The position numbers were made by a program, and so were the translations under genes. From an uncultured Clostridia bacterium (lineage in GTDB: Bacteria; Bacillota; Clostridia; Oscillospirales; Ruminococcaceae), in contig CAMWRN010000036.1 in the NCBI GenBank assembly GCA_947176675.1, positions 1 to 13,883 of the forward strand: a stretch of 13,883 nt of DNA, read 5' to 3'. Each line of letters starts with the position of its first letter. The stretch's first letter is position 1. Below, piece after piece: positions 1 to 6,153 of this stretch. The notes under the pieces were generated by a model that saw only the letters and a list, made by a program, of their open reading frames with translations, ran no database searches and was not told the DNA's origin.

Positions 1-607
1 CCCCAATGCCCGCTAAAATATATATCCATGCGGGAGAAAGATTTGAAAGGTTAAGTCCAGAAACACTGCCGGCTCTAAAGGACGAAAAACCTGTAAGCAC
101 GTCCGGGAAAAATGTTATAACTGTGTCGGATGCGGCGTTCATAAGACTTGACACCGCAACTCCCGACAGAACAAGTGTCATTTTTGATGCACCCGTTTTT
201 TTTGCAGTGGTGTATACAAGCATTACCGCAGCAAGGGCGCCCAAAAACGCTGCGGCAGGAAGATAGTGCAGAGAATTGGGAAACACCGCAAGGCATAGTA
301 CAGTGAAAAATCCGGCGCCTGCGTTTACTCCGATAATGTTTGGTGCAGCTATTGGATTGCCCAAGACTGCCTGAATTATCGCTCCCGAAACTGCAAGAGC
401 CGCCCCCGCAAGGATAGTTCCCAACACTCTTGGGAGGCGGACATACAAAAGAATTCTTTCGCTTTTTGAAAGTCCGCTTTGAGCAATGTCAGCAAGAATT
501 TGCGTGGGAGAAAGACCTACCGCACCGAGAAAAATTCCTGCAAGTGAGGACAGTATCAGCAGGACTGTACCCAAAAGGAAAATATTTTTAATCCGGCTTT
601 TCATCAT
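1..607 (-). CDS. FecCD-family iron/siderophore ABC transporter permease, partial (N-terminal 202 residues)
   Basis: This is the membrane permease of an iron-chelate (BtuC/FhuB/FecCD) importer. Reading leftward from the ATG at 605-607, the frame stays open to the window edge, so the C-terminal part of the usual ~330 residues is missing. The translation starts with a hydrophobic helix (about residues 8-30). It then has the family signature LPRVLGTILAGAALAVSGA followed by QAVLGNPIAAPNIIGVNAG, the conserved NP-x(4)-P-x-(I/L)-(I/L)-G-V region of FecCD permeases. Further hydrophobic segments follow. GGAG lies 7 bases upstream of the first of two tandem ATGs, which favours 607 over 604. The start overlaps the end of the substrate-binding-protein gene by 20 bases, so the two are cotranscribed and probably translationally coupled. 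The ATPase gene presumably lies beyond the left edge. The exact substrate (ferric siderophore, heme or cobalamin) cannot be read from the sequence. Confidence 0.9.
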   Translation of the reverse strand, partial: MMKSRIKNIFLLGTVLLILSSLAGIFLGAVGLSPTQILADIAQSGLSKSERILLYVRLPRVLGTILAGAALAVSGAIIQAVLGNPIAAPNIIGVNAGAGFFTVLCLAVFPNSLHYLPAAAFLGALAAVMLVYTTAKKTGASKMTLVLSGVAVSSLMNAASDTVITFFPDVLTGFSSFRAGSVSGLNLSNLSPAWIYILAGIG

Positions 608-1562
608 TTAAGATCTCCGCAAGCATTTCGTAGGCTTTGTCCCATTCGGCATTGGGTTTGTTATGGAAATATTGCTTGGGCAGGAAAATACACCGTTCGT
701 TTTTCACAGCCGAAAGCCCGCTCCATGCAGGGTTTGAAGCAAGTATGTCCTCATAGGATTTTTGCGCTTTTTCCTCGTCCGAACCCATTATCGTTATGAA
801 AATAAAGTCGGGATCCTGCTCGATTATTTCTTCAATGCTAAGCTCCTCAAGCAGCGACGGGACAGTGTCAGCAATGTTTACACAGTTCATATCCGCAAGC
901 ATTTTTCCTGTCATGGAGTCGCTGCCTTTTGCCTTTATACCTGTTGAAAAGGCACGAAGGTACAGTACGTTTTTCTGCTCCTTATTCTGCTGTTCCGAAA
1001 TGATATCGTTGATTTTTTTCTGTACCGCTTTGCCGTTTTTTTCATGCAAGTCCTGCCTGCCGGTTATATCTGTGCAGATTTTCAGCACGTTAAGATAATC
1101 CTCAAAATCCTCAACCTCAAACAGCGCACAGGTTATACCCGCCTGTTCCAGAGTTTCCGCAAGTTCTGTACCTCCGTGTGCCGTAGAGGACAAAATCACA
1201 AAATCCGCTTCGCCGTCAATAAGCAGCTCCGCAGAGGGGGAGTCAAGCAGACCGATATTTACAACATTGTCAGGGAGGGTCAGACTGTCACTATCAAAAG
1301 CGTCCTCGGTGGCAAATGAGACAGTACCTCCTGCAAGCTGCCATATGTCCGCAAAGCTGCTTGTGAACACCGCTGTTTTCTGCGGGTCTGATACGGTGAC
1401 GGTTCTGCCTGCCGAGTCGGTAAAGGTCACTTCGCCGCCTATTTTTTTGTCGGTTTCTGAAATTATTCCGTTACTATTTTGTATGGGTTCGCTGTTCTTT
1501 TCGCAGCCTGAAAGTGCGGAAAGAACAATTACTGCCGCAAATATTACTGCCAATATTTTCAT
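588..1562 (-). CDS. Iron-siderophore type ABC transporter substrate-binding lipoprotein
   Basis: This is an extracellular solute-binding lipoprotein of the TroA/FepB/BtuF superfamily (Peripla_BP_2), 324 residues, which would deliver an iron chelate or related ligand to the FecCD permease encoded just downstream. The N-terminus is a lipoprotein signal with lipobox LSGC and lipidated Cys20. The body begins with the typical VTFTDSAGRTVTVSDPQKTA segment seen in siderophore-binding proteins. A first lobe (ADFVILSS and TLEQAGITCALFEVE) is joined by a long helix to a second lobe ending EWDKAYEMLAEIL. An upstream in-frame ATG at 1646 exists, but it lies upstream of the promoter -35 box at 1616-1621. 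The ATG at 1560-1562 is preceded by AAAAGGAG and gives a perfect lipoprotein signal, so I chose it. No Fur box was recognised at the promoter. The substrate is inferred only at the family level. Confidence 0.88.
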   Translation of the reverse strand: MKILAVIFAAVIVLSALSGCEKNSEPIQNSNGIISETDKKIGGEVTFTDSAGRTVTVSDPQKTAVFTSSFADIWQLAGGTVSFATEDAFDSDSLTLPDNVVNIGLLDSPSAELLIDGEADFVILSSTAHGGTELAETLEQAGITCALFEVEDFEDYLNVLKICTDITGRQDLHEKNGKAVQKKINDIISEQQNKEQKNVLYLRAFSTGIKAKGSDSMTGKMLADMNCVNIADTVPSLLEELSIEEIIEQDPDFIFITIMGSDEEKAQKSYEDILASNPAWSGLSAVKNERCIFLPKQYFHNKPNAEWDKAYEMLAEILNDEKPD

Positions 1563-1592
1563 ATATATATTCACTCCTTTTGTTAATTCAGT

Positions 1593-1621
1593 ATTGTAGC
1601 ATAATTTTCTTTGTCTGTCAA
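1593..1621 (-). promoter_or_regulatory. Sigma-A promoter of the iron-transport operon
   Basis: Read on the minus strand, TTGACA (1616-1621) and TACAAT (1593-1598) are separated by exactly 17 bases. It lies about 30 bases upstream of the binding-protein start codon. I see no convincing Fur or DtxR-type operator overlapping it. An imperfect dyad TGCTA-N10-TAGCA lies further upstream at 1649-1668. Confidence 0.8.
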
Positions 1622-1670
1622 GAAAAGCGGAAGCTTTACAGCGCATATTGCTAAATTTTCAAATAGCATT

Positions 1671-1799
1671 TGGAATGAGATTACATGAGACGATGTTGAG
1701 ATAACCAAGTCTCACAGCGGTTCGGGGAAACAAGCTATTAAATTTGTAAACGATTTTGAAGCGGACGTTGTTACCTTTGCTCGCGAGTATGACAAAGAG
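1671..1799 (+). pseudogene. Relic of a sulfate-binding protein (Sbp/CysP-type) gene
   Basis: In the plus-strand frame whose codons begin at multiples of 3, the translation reads WNEIT-stop-DDVEITKSHSGSGKQ, then AIKFVNDFEADVVTFAREYD. This closely resembles the central block of sulfate ABC transporter substrate-binding proteins, where W-x-E-x-T-G-D-x-V is followed by x-SHGGSGKQA and GLxADVVTLA. The in-frame TGA at 1686-1688 sits exactly where the family has Gly (GGA to TGA, one base change). No start codon, signal peptide or other parts of the ~340-residue protein are present on either side, so only about 43 codons remain. The frame runs on to TAA at 1833-1835, but residues after about 1799 do not look like Sbp and coincide with a terminator hairpin on the other strand. 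Family assignment is by motif recognition only. Confidence 0.68.
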
Positions 1800-1830
1800 A
1801 AAGGCTGCGCAGGATTTCCACGCAACCTTT
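1800..1830 (-). terminator. Probable rho-independent terminator of leuA
   Basis: On the minus strand this 31-base segment folds into a 13-pair stem (AAAGG at the base, loop AAATC) containing three G-U pairs, followed by TCTCTTT. The three G-U pairs become A-C mismatches on the plus strand, so the structure is selectively stable in the leuA transcript. It lies about 58 bases past the leuA stop. The T-tract is interrupted, so termination could be partial. Confidence 0.6.
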
Positions 1831-1887
1831 CATAATTAATTATGAATATTTCTGTACCGCTCTATGCCTTTTGTGTTGGCAGTTTTG

Positions 1888-3549
1888 TTATTTAAGCAGC
1901 TTGCTGTTATTGATAGCCGAAACGAGAGCGTTTACCGAAGCTACGATAATGTCGGTGTCTATGCCTGCGCCCCAGAATACGCCGTCTGCGGTCTCGATAC
2001 CAACGTAAGCCGCCGCTTCGGAGCTTGAACCGTTTTCAAGAGCGTGCTCTTTGTAAGTTACAATAGTATAAGAAATTCCCAGCGCGTCCTTTACGGCGTT
2101 GGAAACAGCGTCCAGACGGCCGTTGCCTGCGGTCTCGCGGGTAATGGCAGTTCCGCCGCGGGATACTGTAACAGTGGCGGTAATGCCGTTCTTCTGTACG
2201 TAATGAGCTTCGTCCACAGTGAAGTGATCCTTTTTGTTGACATAGCGTTCAACGAAAATGTTGTATATCTCATCGGGCATAAGCTCCTTGTGAGCGTGGT
2301 CTGAAACGCTCTTGACCGCGTAGCCGAAGTCCTCTCGCATTTTTGGCGGCATATCTATGCCGAATTTCTGTTCCATGAGGTAGCCGATACCGCCCTTGCC
2401 CGACTGGCTGTTGATGCGGATAACGTCGCCCTCGTACTCTCTGCCCACGTCCTTTGGATCGATAGCAAGATAGGGGACAGTCCAGAATTCGGGAGATTTC
2501 TCCTCGCGCCACTTCATGCCCTTTGCGATAGCGTCCTGATGAGAACCGGAGAATGCCGCAAATACCAGCGCGCCGCTGTAAGGCTGTCTTTCGTAGACGT
2601 GCATACGTGTGAGTTTTTCATAAACCTGCGTGATCTCCGGCAGATTAGAGAGATCAAGCTCAGGGTCAACGCCGTGAGTGAACATATTCATTGCAAGCGT
2701 AACGATATCGACATTTCCGGTGCGTTCGCCGTTGCCGAAGAGAGTACCTTCAATACGGTCAGCTCCCGCCAACAGACCCATTTCGGAGTCCGCCACCGCA
2801 CAGCCGCGGTCATTGTGTGGGTGCAGGGAAACGATAAGATTTTCGCGGTTGTTCATATGCTTGCACATATATTCGACCTGACAGGCGTAAACGTGGGGCA
2901 TACTTTCCTCAACTGTTACGGGCAGATTGATTATCACCTTGTCGTTCGCAGTGGGCTGCCATACGTCGATAACGGCGTTGCATATGTCGAGTGCAAATTC
3001 CGGTTCCGTACCCGTAAAGCTTTCGGGACTGTATTCAAAGCGGAAATTTCCCTCGGTCTTTTCGCGATATTCTTTGCAGAGCTTTGCGCCGAAAACAGCA
3101 ATGTCAATAATTTCCTCTTTGGATTTCTTGAATACCTGCTCACGCTGCGCAACAGAGGTGCTGTTGTAAAGGTGTACGATAGCGTTTTTGCAGCCCTTAA
3201 GAGCTTCAAATGTCTTAGCGATAATGTGTTCGCGGCTTTGGGTAAGTACCTGAATCGTAACGTCATCGGGAATAAGGTTCTGCTCGATCAATGTGCGGCA
3301 GAAAGTGTATTCGGTCTCGCTTGCAGCAGGGAAACCTATTTCTATTTCCTTGAAACCGACCTTGACAAGATGCTTCCAGAATTCAAGCTTTTCCTCCAGC
3401 GACATTGGAATAATGAGAGCCTGATTTCCGTCTCTGAGGTCAACGGAGCACCATACGGGAGCTTTGGCGGGTCTGTCGTTTTTGACCCAGTCATAGCAAG
3501 GCTCTGGGGGCATAAAGTAGCGTTTCTGATAGCGATCGTAATTTTTCAT
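1888..3549 (-). CDS. leuA: 2-isopropylmalate synthase, type 2 (LeuA2)
   Basis: This enzyme condenses 2-oxoisovalerate with acetyl-CoA to 2-isopropylmalate, the committed step of leucine synthesis in the cytoplasm. The protein has 553 residues, the length of the type 2 (yeast/actinobacterial-like) family, not the ~510 of bacterial type 1. The N-terminal arm carries MPPEPCYDWVKNDRPAKAP. The TIM-barrel catalytic domain has the DLRDGNQ metal/substrate motif at residues 37-43, the metal-binding HPHND at 243-247, and FGNGERTGNVD at 271-281. The C-terminal regulatory (LeuA dimer, leucine-binding) domain covers roughly 440-553. A longer in-frame start at 3786 lies inside the T-box leader and is rejected. 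The ATG at 3547-3549 has AAAGGAA 9 bases upstream. The gene is monocistronic, governed by the T-box leader and ended by the hairpin at 1800-1830. No other leu genes are adjacent. Confidence 0.95.
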   Translation of the reverse strand: MKNYDRYQKRYFMPPEPCYDWVKNDRPAKAPVWCSVDLRDGNQALIIPMSLEEKLEFWKHLVKVGFKEIEIGFPAASETEYTFCRTLIEQNLIPDDVTIQVLTQSREHIIAKTFEALKGCKNAIVHLYNSTSVAQREQVFKKSKEEIIDIAVFGAKLCKEYREKTEGNFRFEYSPESFTGTEPEFALDICNAVIDVWQPTANDKVIINLPVTVEESMPHVYACQVEYMCKHMNNRENLIVSLHPHNDRGCAVADSEMGLLAGADRIEGTLFGNGERTGNVDIVTLAMNMFTHGVDPELDLSNLPEITQVYEKLTRMHVYERQPYSGALVFAAFSGSHQDAIAKGMKWREEKSPEFWTVPYLAIDPKDVGREYEGDVIRINSQSGKGGIGYLMEQKFGIDMPPKMREDFGYAVKSVSDHAHKELMPDEIYNIFVERYVNKKDHFTVDEAHYVQKNGITATVTVSRGGTAITRETAGNGRLDAVSNAVKDALGISYTIVTYKEHALENGSSSEAAAYVGIETADGVFWGAGIDTDIIVASVNALVSAINNSKLLK

Positions 3550-3600
3550 GACAAATCTTTCCTTTCGTTTTTGCGGAAGAGGCAGAAATGAGTTCACAAT

Positions 3601-3649
3601 AAAAAAGCTTTCATCTCCTGTCTCATATGAGACTAAAGAGATGAAAGCA
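3601..3649 (-). terminator. T-box regulated leader terminator of leuA
   Basis: On the minus strand the arms GCTTTCATCTC (3639-3649) and GAGATGAAAGC (3607-3617) pair perfectly and are followed by six Ts (3601-3606). Inside the loop is a second perfect palindrome, GTCTCATATGAGAC (3620-3633), which lengthens the stem. It lies immediately downstream of the T-box sequence, the arrangement expected of the competing terminator in a transcriptional T-box riboswitch. Confidence 0.88.
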
Positions 3650-3888
3650 TAGCTTCCACGGTACCACTCTTGTTCGGACAAAGTCCGCACCTCACCGCAT
3701 CTCAATCTTTGGGATATCCAATGCGTATCTCTGTAACGGGAGAACCCGTTCCAACCTACTTGCAAAGCGTTCAGCGGACTGCTCAAGGACGAGTTATAAC
3801 CAAGCTGCTTTGCCGTCTTGCACCAAGCGGCGGCTCTCTGAAAAAGCGGTTCGGCTTTTGTTCCTGTCGTTGCATTTGAATATTACAA
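3601..3888 (-). promoter_or_regulatory. T-box riboswitch, leucine specifier (CUC), upstream of leuA
   Basis: This ~285-base leader senses uncharged tRNA-Leu. On the minus strand the Stem I apex contains AGAGAGCCG and CTTGGTG, matching the conserved AG-bulge and GGUG distal loop. The 3' side of Stem I reads ATAACTCGTCC, placing specifier CTC (Leu) at 3791-3793, consistent with leuA downstream. A small GGAC-TTT-GTCC hairpin (Stem III) follows. Next is the T-box proper AAGAGTGGTACCGTGGA (3655-3671), which binds the tRNA acceptor end and forms the antiterminator. The alternative terminator is at 3601-3649. When charged tRNA-Leu is scarce, readthrough into leuA is expected. Assignment rests on these motifs and their order; the specifier position is read by eye from the pairing of AGGA with TCCT around the loop. 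Confidence 0.93.
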
Positions 3889-3893
3889 AAAGC

Positions 3894-3922
3894 ATTATAC
3901 CACGGAAATTTTGATTTGTCAA
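3894..3922 (-). promoter_or_regulatory. Sigma-A promoter of the leuA T-box leader
   Basis: On the minus strand, consensus TTGACA (3917-3922) and TATAAT (3894-3899) are separated by exactly 17 bases. Transcription would begin near 3887, just before Stem I of the T-box. This is the strongest-looking promoter in the window, fitting a gene controlled by attenuation and not by promoter strength. Confidence 0.9.
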
Positions 3923-3965
3923 GGGGGATTTTTAAAAAATACAGAAAAATGGTGAATAATCACAA

Positions 3966-4376
3966 TCAGCCGGAATTTTTATTTGAGCAGTATGCCAAAA
4001 CAGCTTTTGCAGTAAATTCGGCAGTGCCGTCTCCGCCGGTGTTGTCTATTTTGCGCTTCATTCTTTCGTCGCAGACATACATCTGTCCCAAGCCGCGCAG
4101 TATCTCGTCGGTGCAGGTGTAGTAATTGTCTGTGATAAATTTTTGCAGTTTTCCGATTTTTTTCCGCACTTCTTCGCTGTCGGGAGAGGTGTGTTTTACC
4201 GCGCCGCTCTCTGCGAAAATATACATAAGCTTTTGTGCAGTAGCTTCAAGCTCATCAGGGGATTTGTCCGCGGCTTTTGTTTCATATTCCTCATATGCTT
4301 TTGTGCCGCCCCATTTTGCCTTGATTTCCGCTCTATAGCTTTCGATCTCGTTGCTTTTGAAAATATCAAAATTCAT
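3966..4376 (-). other. Possible internal translation product: stand-alone TipAS domain (136 residues)
   Basis: Within the merR gene, AAAAGGAG (4385-4392, minus strand) stands 8 bases before an in-frame ATG at 4374-4376. That ATG is codon 111, exactly where the coiled-coil linker ends and the TipAS domain begins (MNFDIFKSNE). This copies the known arrangement of tipA in Streptomyces lividans, where TipAL and the shorter TipAS arise from one gene through an internal start. The signal is seen in the sequence; actual use of the internal start is inferred. Confidence 0.5.
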
Positions 4377-4706
4377 ATTCTTAACTCCTTTTTTTCGTAT
4401 TTCGCAGGCAAATGTAATCAATTCTCCGATACGTTTTTTCTGTAATTCCAGAAGTTTTATCTGACGGATTAACGCTTCGTCCGAATCGAAATCCGGAGCG
4501 TCGAGGATCTCCCGTATTTCCTTTAGGGAAAACCCGATCTCACGGAACATCAGTATGCTGTGCAGACGGCACAGAGCCGTATCGTCATACAGCCTGTAAC
4601 CCGCTTCGGTCAGCCGTGTCGGTTTCAGCAGACCTATCCTGTCGTAATGGTGAAGTGTGCGCACACTTACACCGGTTCGTTTGCTTACTTCGTTTACCGT
4701 GTACAT
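3966..4706 (-). CDS. MerR-family transcriptional activator with TipAS antibiotic-recognition domain
   Basis: This 246-residue regulator has an N-terminal MerR winged helix-turn-helix (residues 1-70; MYTVNEVSKRTGVSVRTLHHY and the wing GYRLYDD). A dimerising coiled coil covers about 75-107. A C-terminal TipAS domain follows (about 111-240; KWGGTKAYEEY and LGQMYVCDERM match the family pattern of W-G-x-T-x-A-Y-x-E and L-G-x-M-Y-x-x-D-x-R). TipA-type proteins bind thiopeptides or other drugs and activate their own and resistance promoters; the ligand here is unknown. A start 8 codons upstream (4730) lies at or before the predicted transcription start. The ATG at 4704-4706 has AAAGGAG 7 bases upstream and was chosen. 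Its own promoter carries the 19-base MerR-type spacer. No efflux or resistance gene is adjacent, so targets besides itself are probably elsewhere. An internal start at codon 111 is described separately. Confidence 0.9.
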   Translation of the reverse strand: MYTVNEVSKRTGVSVRTLHHYDRIGLLKPTRLTEAGYRLYDDTALCRLHSILMFREIGFSLKEIREILDAPDFDSDEALIRQIKLLELQKKRIGELITFACEIRKKGVKNMNFDIFKSNEIESYRAEIKAKWGGTKAYEEYETKAADKSPDELEATAQKLMYIFAESGAVKHTSPDSEEVRKKIGKLQKFITDNYYTCTDEILRGLGQMYVCDERMKRKIDNTGGDGTAEFTAKAVLAYCSNKNSG

Positions 4707-4735
4707 TTTATCGCTCCTTTTCTCCTGCATGATTT

Positions 4736-4766
4736 ATTATAAAGTATGACAGCGGGTCAGAGTCAA
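4736..4766 (-). promoter_or_regulatory. MerR-type promoter with 19-base spacer and operator dyad
   Basis: On the minus strand, TTGACT (4761-4766) and TATAAT (4736-4741) are 19 bases apart. MerR activators act on over-long spacers like this by twisting the DNA. Inside the spacer sits TGAC-N5-GTCA (4747-4759), centred near the middle, a likely operator. The transcript would start near 4729, about 23 bases before the chosen start codon, indicating autoregulation. Confidence 0.72.
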
Positions 4767-4836
4767 TGAAATAATTATTAATAATATTTTGATAATCCAA
4801 AAACTCAATGTGCGCATATATTTTTTTACAAAATAC

Positions 4837-4865
4837 TGGACAAGTCAAAAATAATGTGCTATAAT
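4837..4865 (+). promoter_or_regulatory. Sigma-A promoter of the foldase lipoprotein gene
   Basis: TGGACA (4837-4842) and TATAAT (4860-4865) are 17 bases apart, about 38 bases upstream of the start codon. Upstream is AT-rich, including the palindrome ATTATTAATAAT at 4774-4785. The promoter diverges from the merR promoter about 70 bases away, with no visible sharing of the operator. Confidence 0.7.
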
Positions 4866-4903
4866 ATAATGTATTTACATTTTGTGTGGAGGTTTTACAG
4901 ACT

Positions 4904-6007
4904 ATGTCTTTAATGAAAAAAGTTGCCGCATCCGCAGCCGCAGCGGTCATGACGCTTTCCCTTGCTTCCTGCGGAAGCGATACCACGTGGGGCGCAGATA
5001 TTGACGGCACTCGTCTCAGAGCGGGTATTCTCATTTATTTCCAGTCAAACGCTGTATCCGAAGCAAGTCAGTATCTTGGCGATGGCGAGACAGATGTTCT
5101 CGCTATCACGATCGAGGACAAACCCTCAAAGGATTGGATAAACGACGAGGCTGTGGAGGACATGAGAGAATATGCTGCAGTAGAAAAGAAATTTACCGAG
5201 CTTGGAATTACCTTTGAAAATAACGAGGAAAAAGCCGCGTCCAATACTGTTGACCAGTGGTGGGAATATGTGGGAGAATATTTTGAGGGTATTGGCGTGA
5301 GCAAGCAGTCTTATTATGATATCGTTTTGAACAGCCAGAAGCGCGCTGCTATCTTTGATTATTATTATTCTGACGGCGGAGAGAAAGAAGTTTCCGAAGA
5401 TGAGATAAAAAACTATCTTTTGGAAAACAATTCTAGAATTAAGTTTATTAGAATGGAACTCAAGGACGGTGAGGGAAATCTCCTTAAATCTGAGGGCAAG
5501 GACGAACTGAAGAAAATGGCTGAAGGCTATATCGAAAGAGCCAAGAACGGAGAAAGCTTCGAGGCTATTGAGGACGAGTACAACGAGTATTACGAAAACC
5601 TTATCGCCGAAGCCAACGGCATTTCTTCCGAAACCGAGGACGGTGCAGCAGAGGAGGAAGACGTTTCCGATACCGAGACCGAAGAACCCGAGAGAATAAG
5701 CTACGGTACAGTGGTTTCCAAGGATTCCGCAATCCCATCGGAAAAGGTTGCGGAGACTGTTTTTGACGGCAGCCTGAATGTCGGCGACTATACAATCGTT
5801 GAAGAAAACGAGGTATGGTATATCGTCTACAGAATGGATCTGTTTGAGGATTCGTCCTATCTGGAGGGACAGATGGACTACGCCCGCAGAGCGCTTAAGG
5901 GCGAAGAGTTCGATGCTTCTGTTGCAGGCTGGATAGAAGGTCAGGACGTTACCGTAAACGAAGCTGCAATCAAACGCTACAAGCTTGAAAAGCTGACTGC
6001 CGAATAA
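4904..6007 (+). CDS. PrsA/SurA-like foldase lipoprotein (parvulin-type peptidyl-prolyl isomerase family)
   Basis: This 367-residue lipoprotein has signal peptide 1-22, lipobox LASC and lipidated Cys23, so it acts on the outer face of the membrane, where PrsA proteins help fold secreted proteins. The architecture fits the SurA/PrsA fold. An N-terminal chaperone-like helical region (about 60-160) is followed by a putative parvulin core: SEDEIKNYLLENNSRIKFIRM (164-184), a helix with FEAIEDEYNEYYENL (219-233), and a C-terminal VFDGSLNVGDYTIVEENEVW-type strand (286-305). C-terminal helices pack back on the chaperone region. The parvulin core is divergent and broken by an acidic insert (about 240-263, mostly E, D, S, T), so catalytic isomerase activity is uncertain. 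GTG at 4886 lies within the GGAGG ribosome binding site, so the ATG at 4904-4906 was chosen. The gene is monocistronic, with its own promoter and terminator. Confidence 0.75.
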   Translation: MSLMKKVAASAAAAVMTLSLASCGSDTTWGADIDGTRLRAGILIYFQSNAVSEASQYLGDGETDVLAITIEDKPSKDWINDEAVEDMREYAAVEKKFTELGITFENNEEKAASNTVDQWWEYVGEYFEGIGVSKQSYYDIVLNSQKRAAIFDYYYSDGGEKEVSEDEIKNYLLENNSRIKFIRMELKDGEGNLLKSEGKDELKKMAEGYIERAKNGESFEAIEDEYNEYYENLIAEANGISSETEDGAAEEEDVSDTETEEPERISYGTVVSKDSAIPSEKVAETVFDGSLNVGDYTIVEENEVWYIVYRMDLFEDSSYLEGQMDYARRALKGEEFDASVAGWIEGQDVTVNEAAIKRYKLEKLTAE

Positions 6008-6030
6008 AGAATCGAAAATCTAAAAGCAAG

Positions 6031-6081
6031 AGGACAGGACGTTTTTGCCGTTTGGAGGAAACGCGTCTGTCCTTTGTTTTT
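6031..6081 (+). terminator. Rho-independent terminator after the foldase gene
   Basis: AGGACAGGACG (6031-6041) pairs with CGTCTGTCCT (6064-6073) with one bulged base, and the stem is followed by TTGTTTTT. The ~22-base loop is rather large. It lies 24 bases past the foldase stop. Confidence 0.75.
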
Positions 6082-6100
6082 ATCGCTGAGTTTCCTAAAT

Positions 6101-6131
6101 TTGTATCTTATTAAAAACACCGGCATATAAT
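6101..6131 (+). promoter_or_regulatory. Weak candidate promoter for the amidase gene
   Basis: TATAAT (6126-6131) is a perfect -10. The best upstream partner is TTGTAT (6101-6106) with a long 19-base spacer. The -10 with its preceding base (CATATAAT) also resembles a sporulation SigE -10, but no matching -35 is clear. A small hairpin, AGCGGA-GTTT-TCCGCT (6137-6152), begins 5 bases downstream of the -10. Confidence 0.35.
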
Positions 6132-6153
6132 GAAACAGCGGAGTTTTCCGCTA

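Noticed and set aside
1563..1646. N-terminal extension of the iron-binding lipoprotein from an upstream ATG (1646)
   Set aside because: The extension would cover the promoter -10 and -35 boxes and place a charged segment before a perfect lipoprotein signal; the ATG at 1562 has its own AAAAGGAG.
1649..1668. Imperfect dyad TGCTA-N10-TAGCA upstream of the iron operon promoter as a Fur or DtxR operator
   Set aside because: The arms do not match either consensus, it lies about 28 bases upstream of the -35 box, and it overlaps the relic gene; AT-rich chance dyads of 5 bases are common.
1831..1844. Perfect palindrome CATAATTAATTATG as a regulator site
   Set aside because: It is AT-only in the core and sits in a gap between a terminator and a gene end, with no promoter nearby; probably chance.
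2539..3591. 350-codon plus-strand open frame opposite leuA
   Set aside because: It is the complement of a strongly conserved gene, has no ribosome binding site, and its translation shows no family resemblance.
3550..3786. 79-residue N-terminal extension of LeuA
   Set aside because: The extension lies within the T-box leader and its terminator; it reads through structured RNA and has no counterpart in the family.
3925..3965. Terminator after the MerR gene
   Set aside because: Only a 4-pair stem (GTGA-TTAT-TCAC) followed by T-rich sequence is seen; too weak to call, although the region is T-rich on the minus strand.
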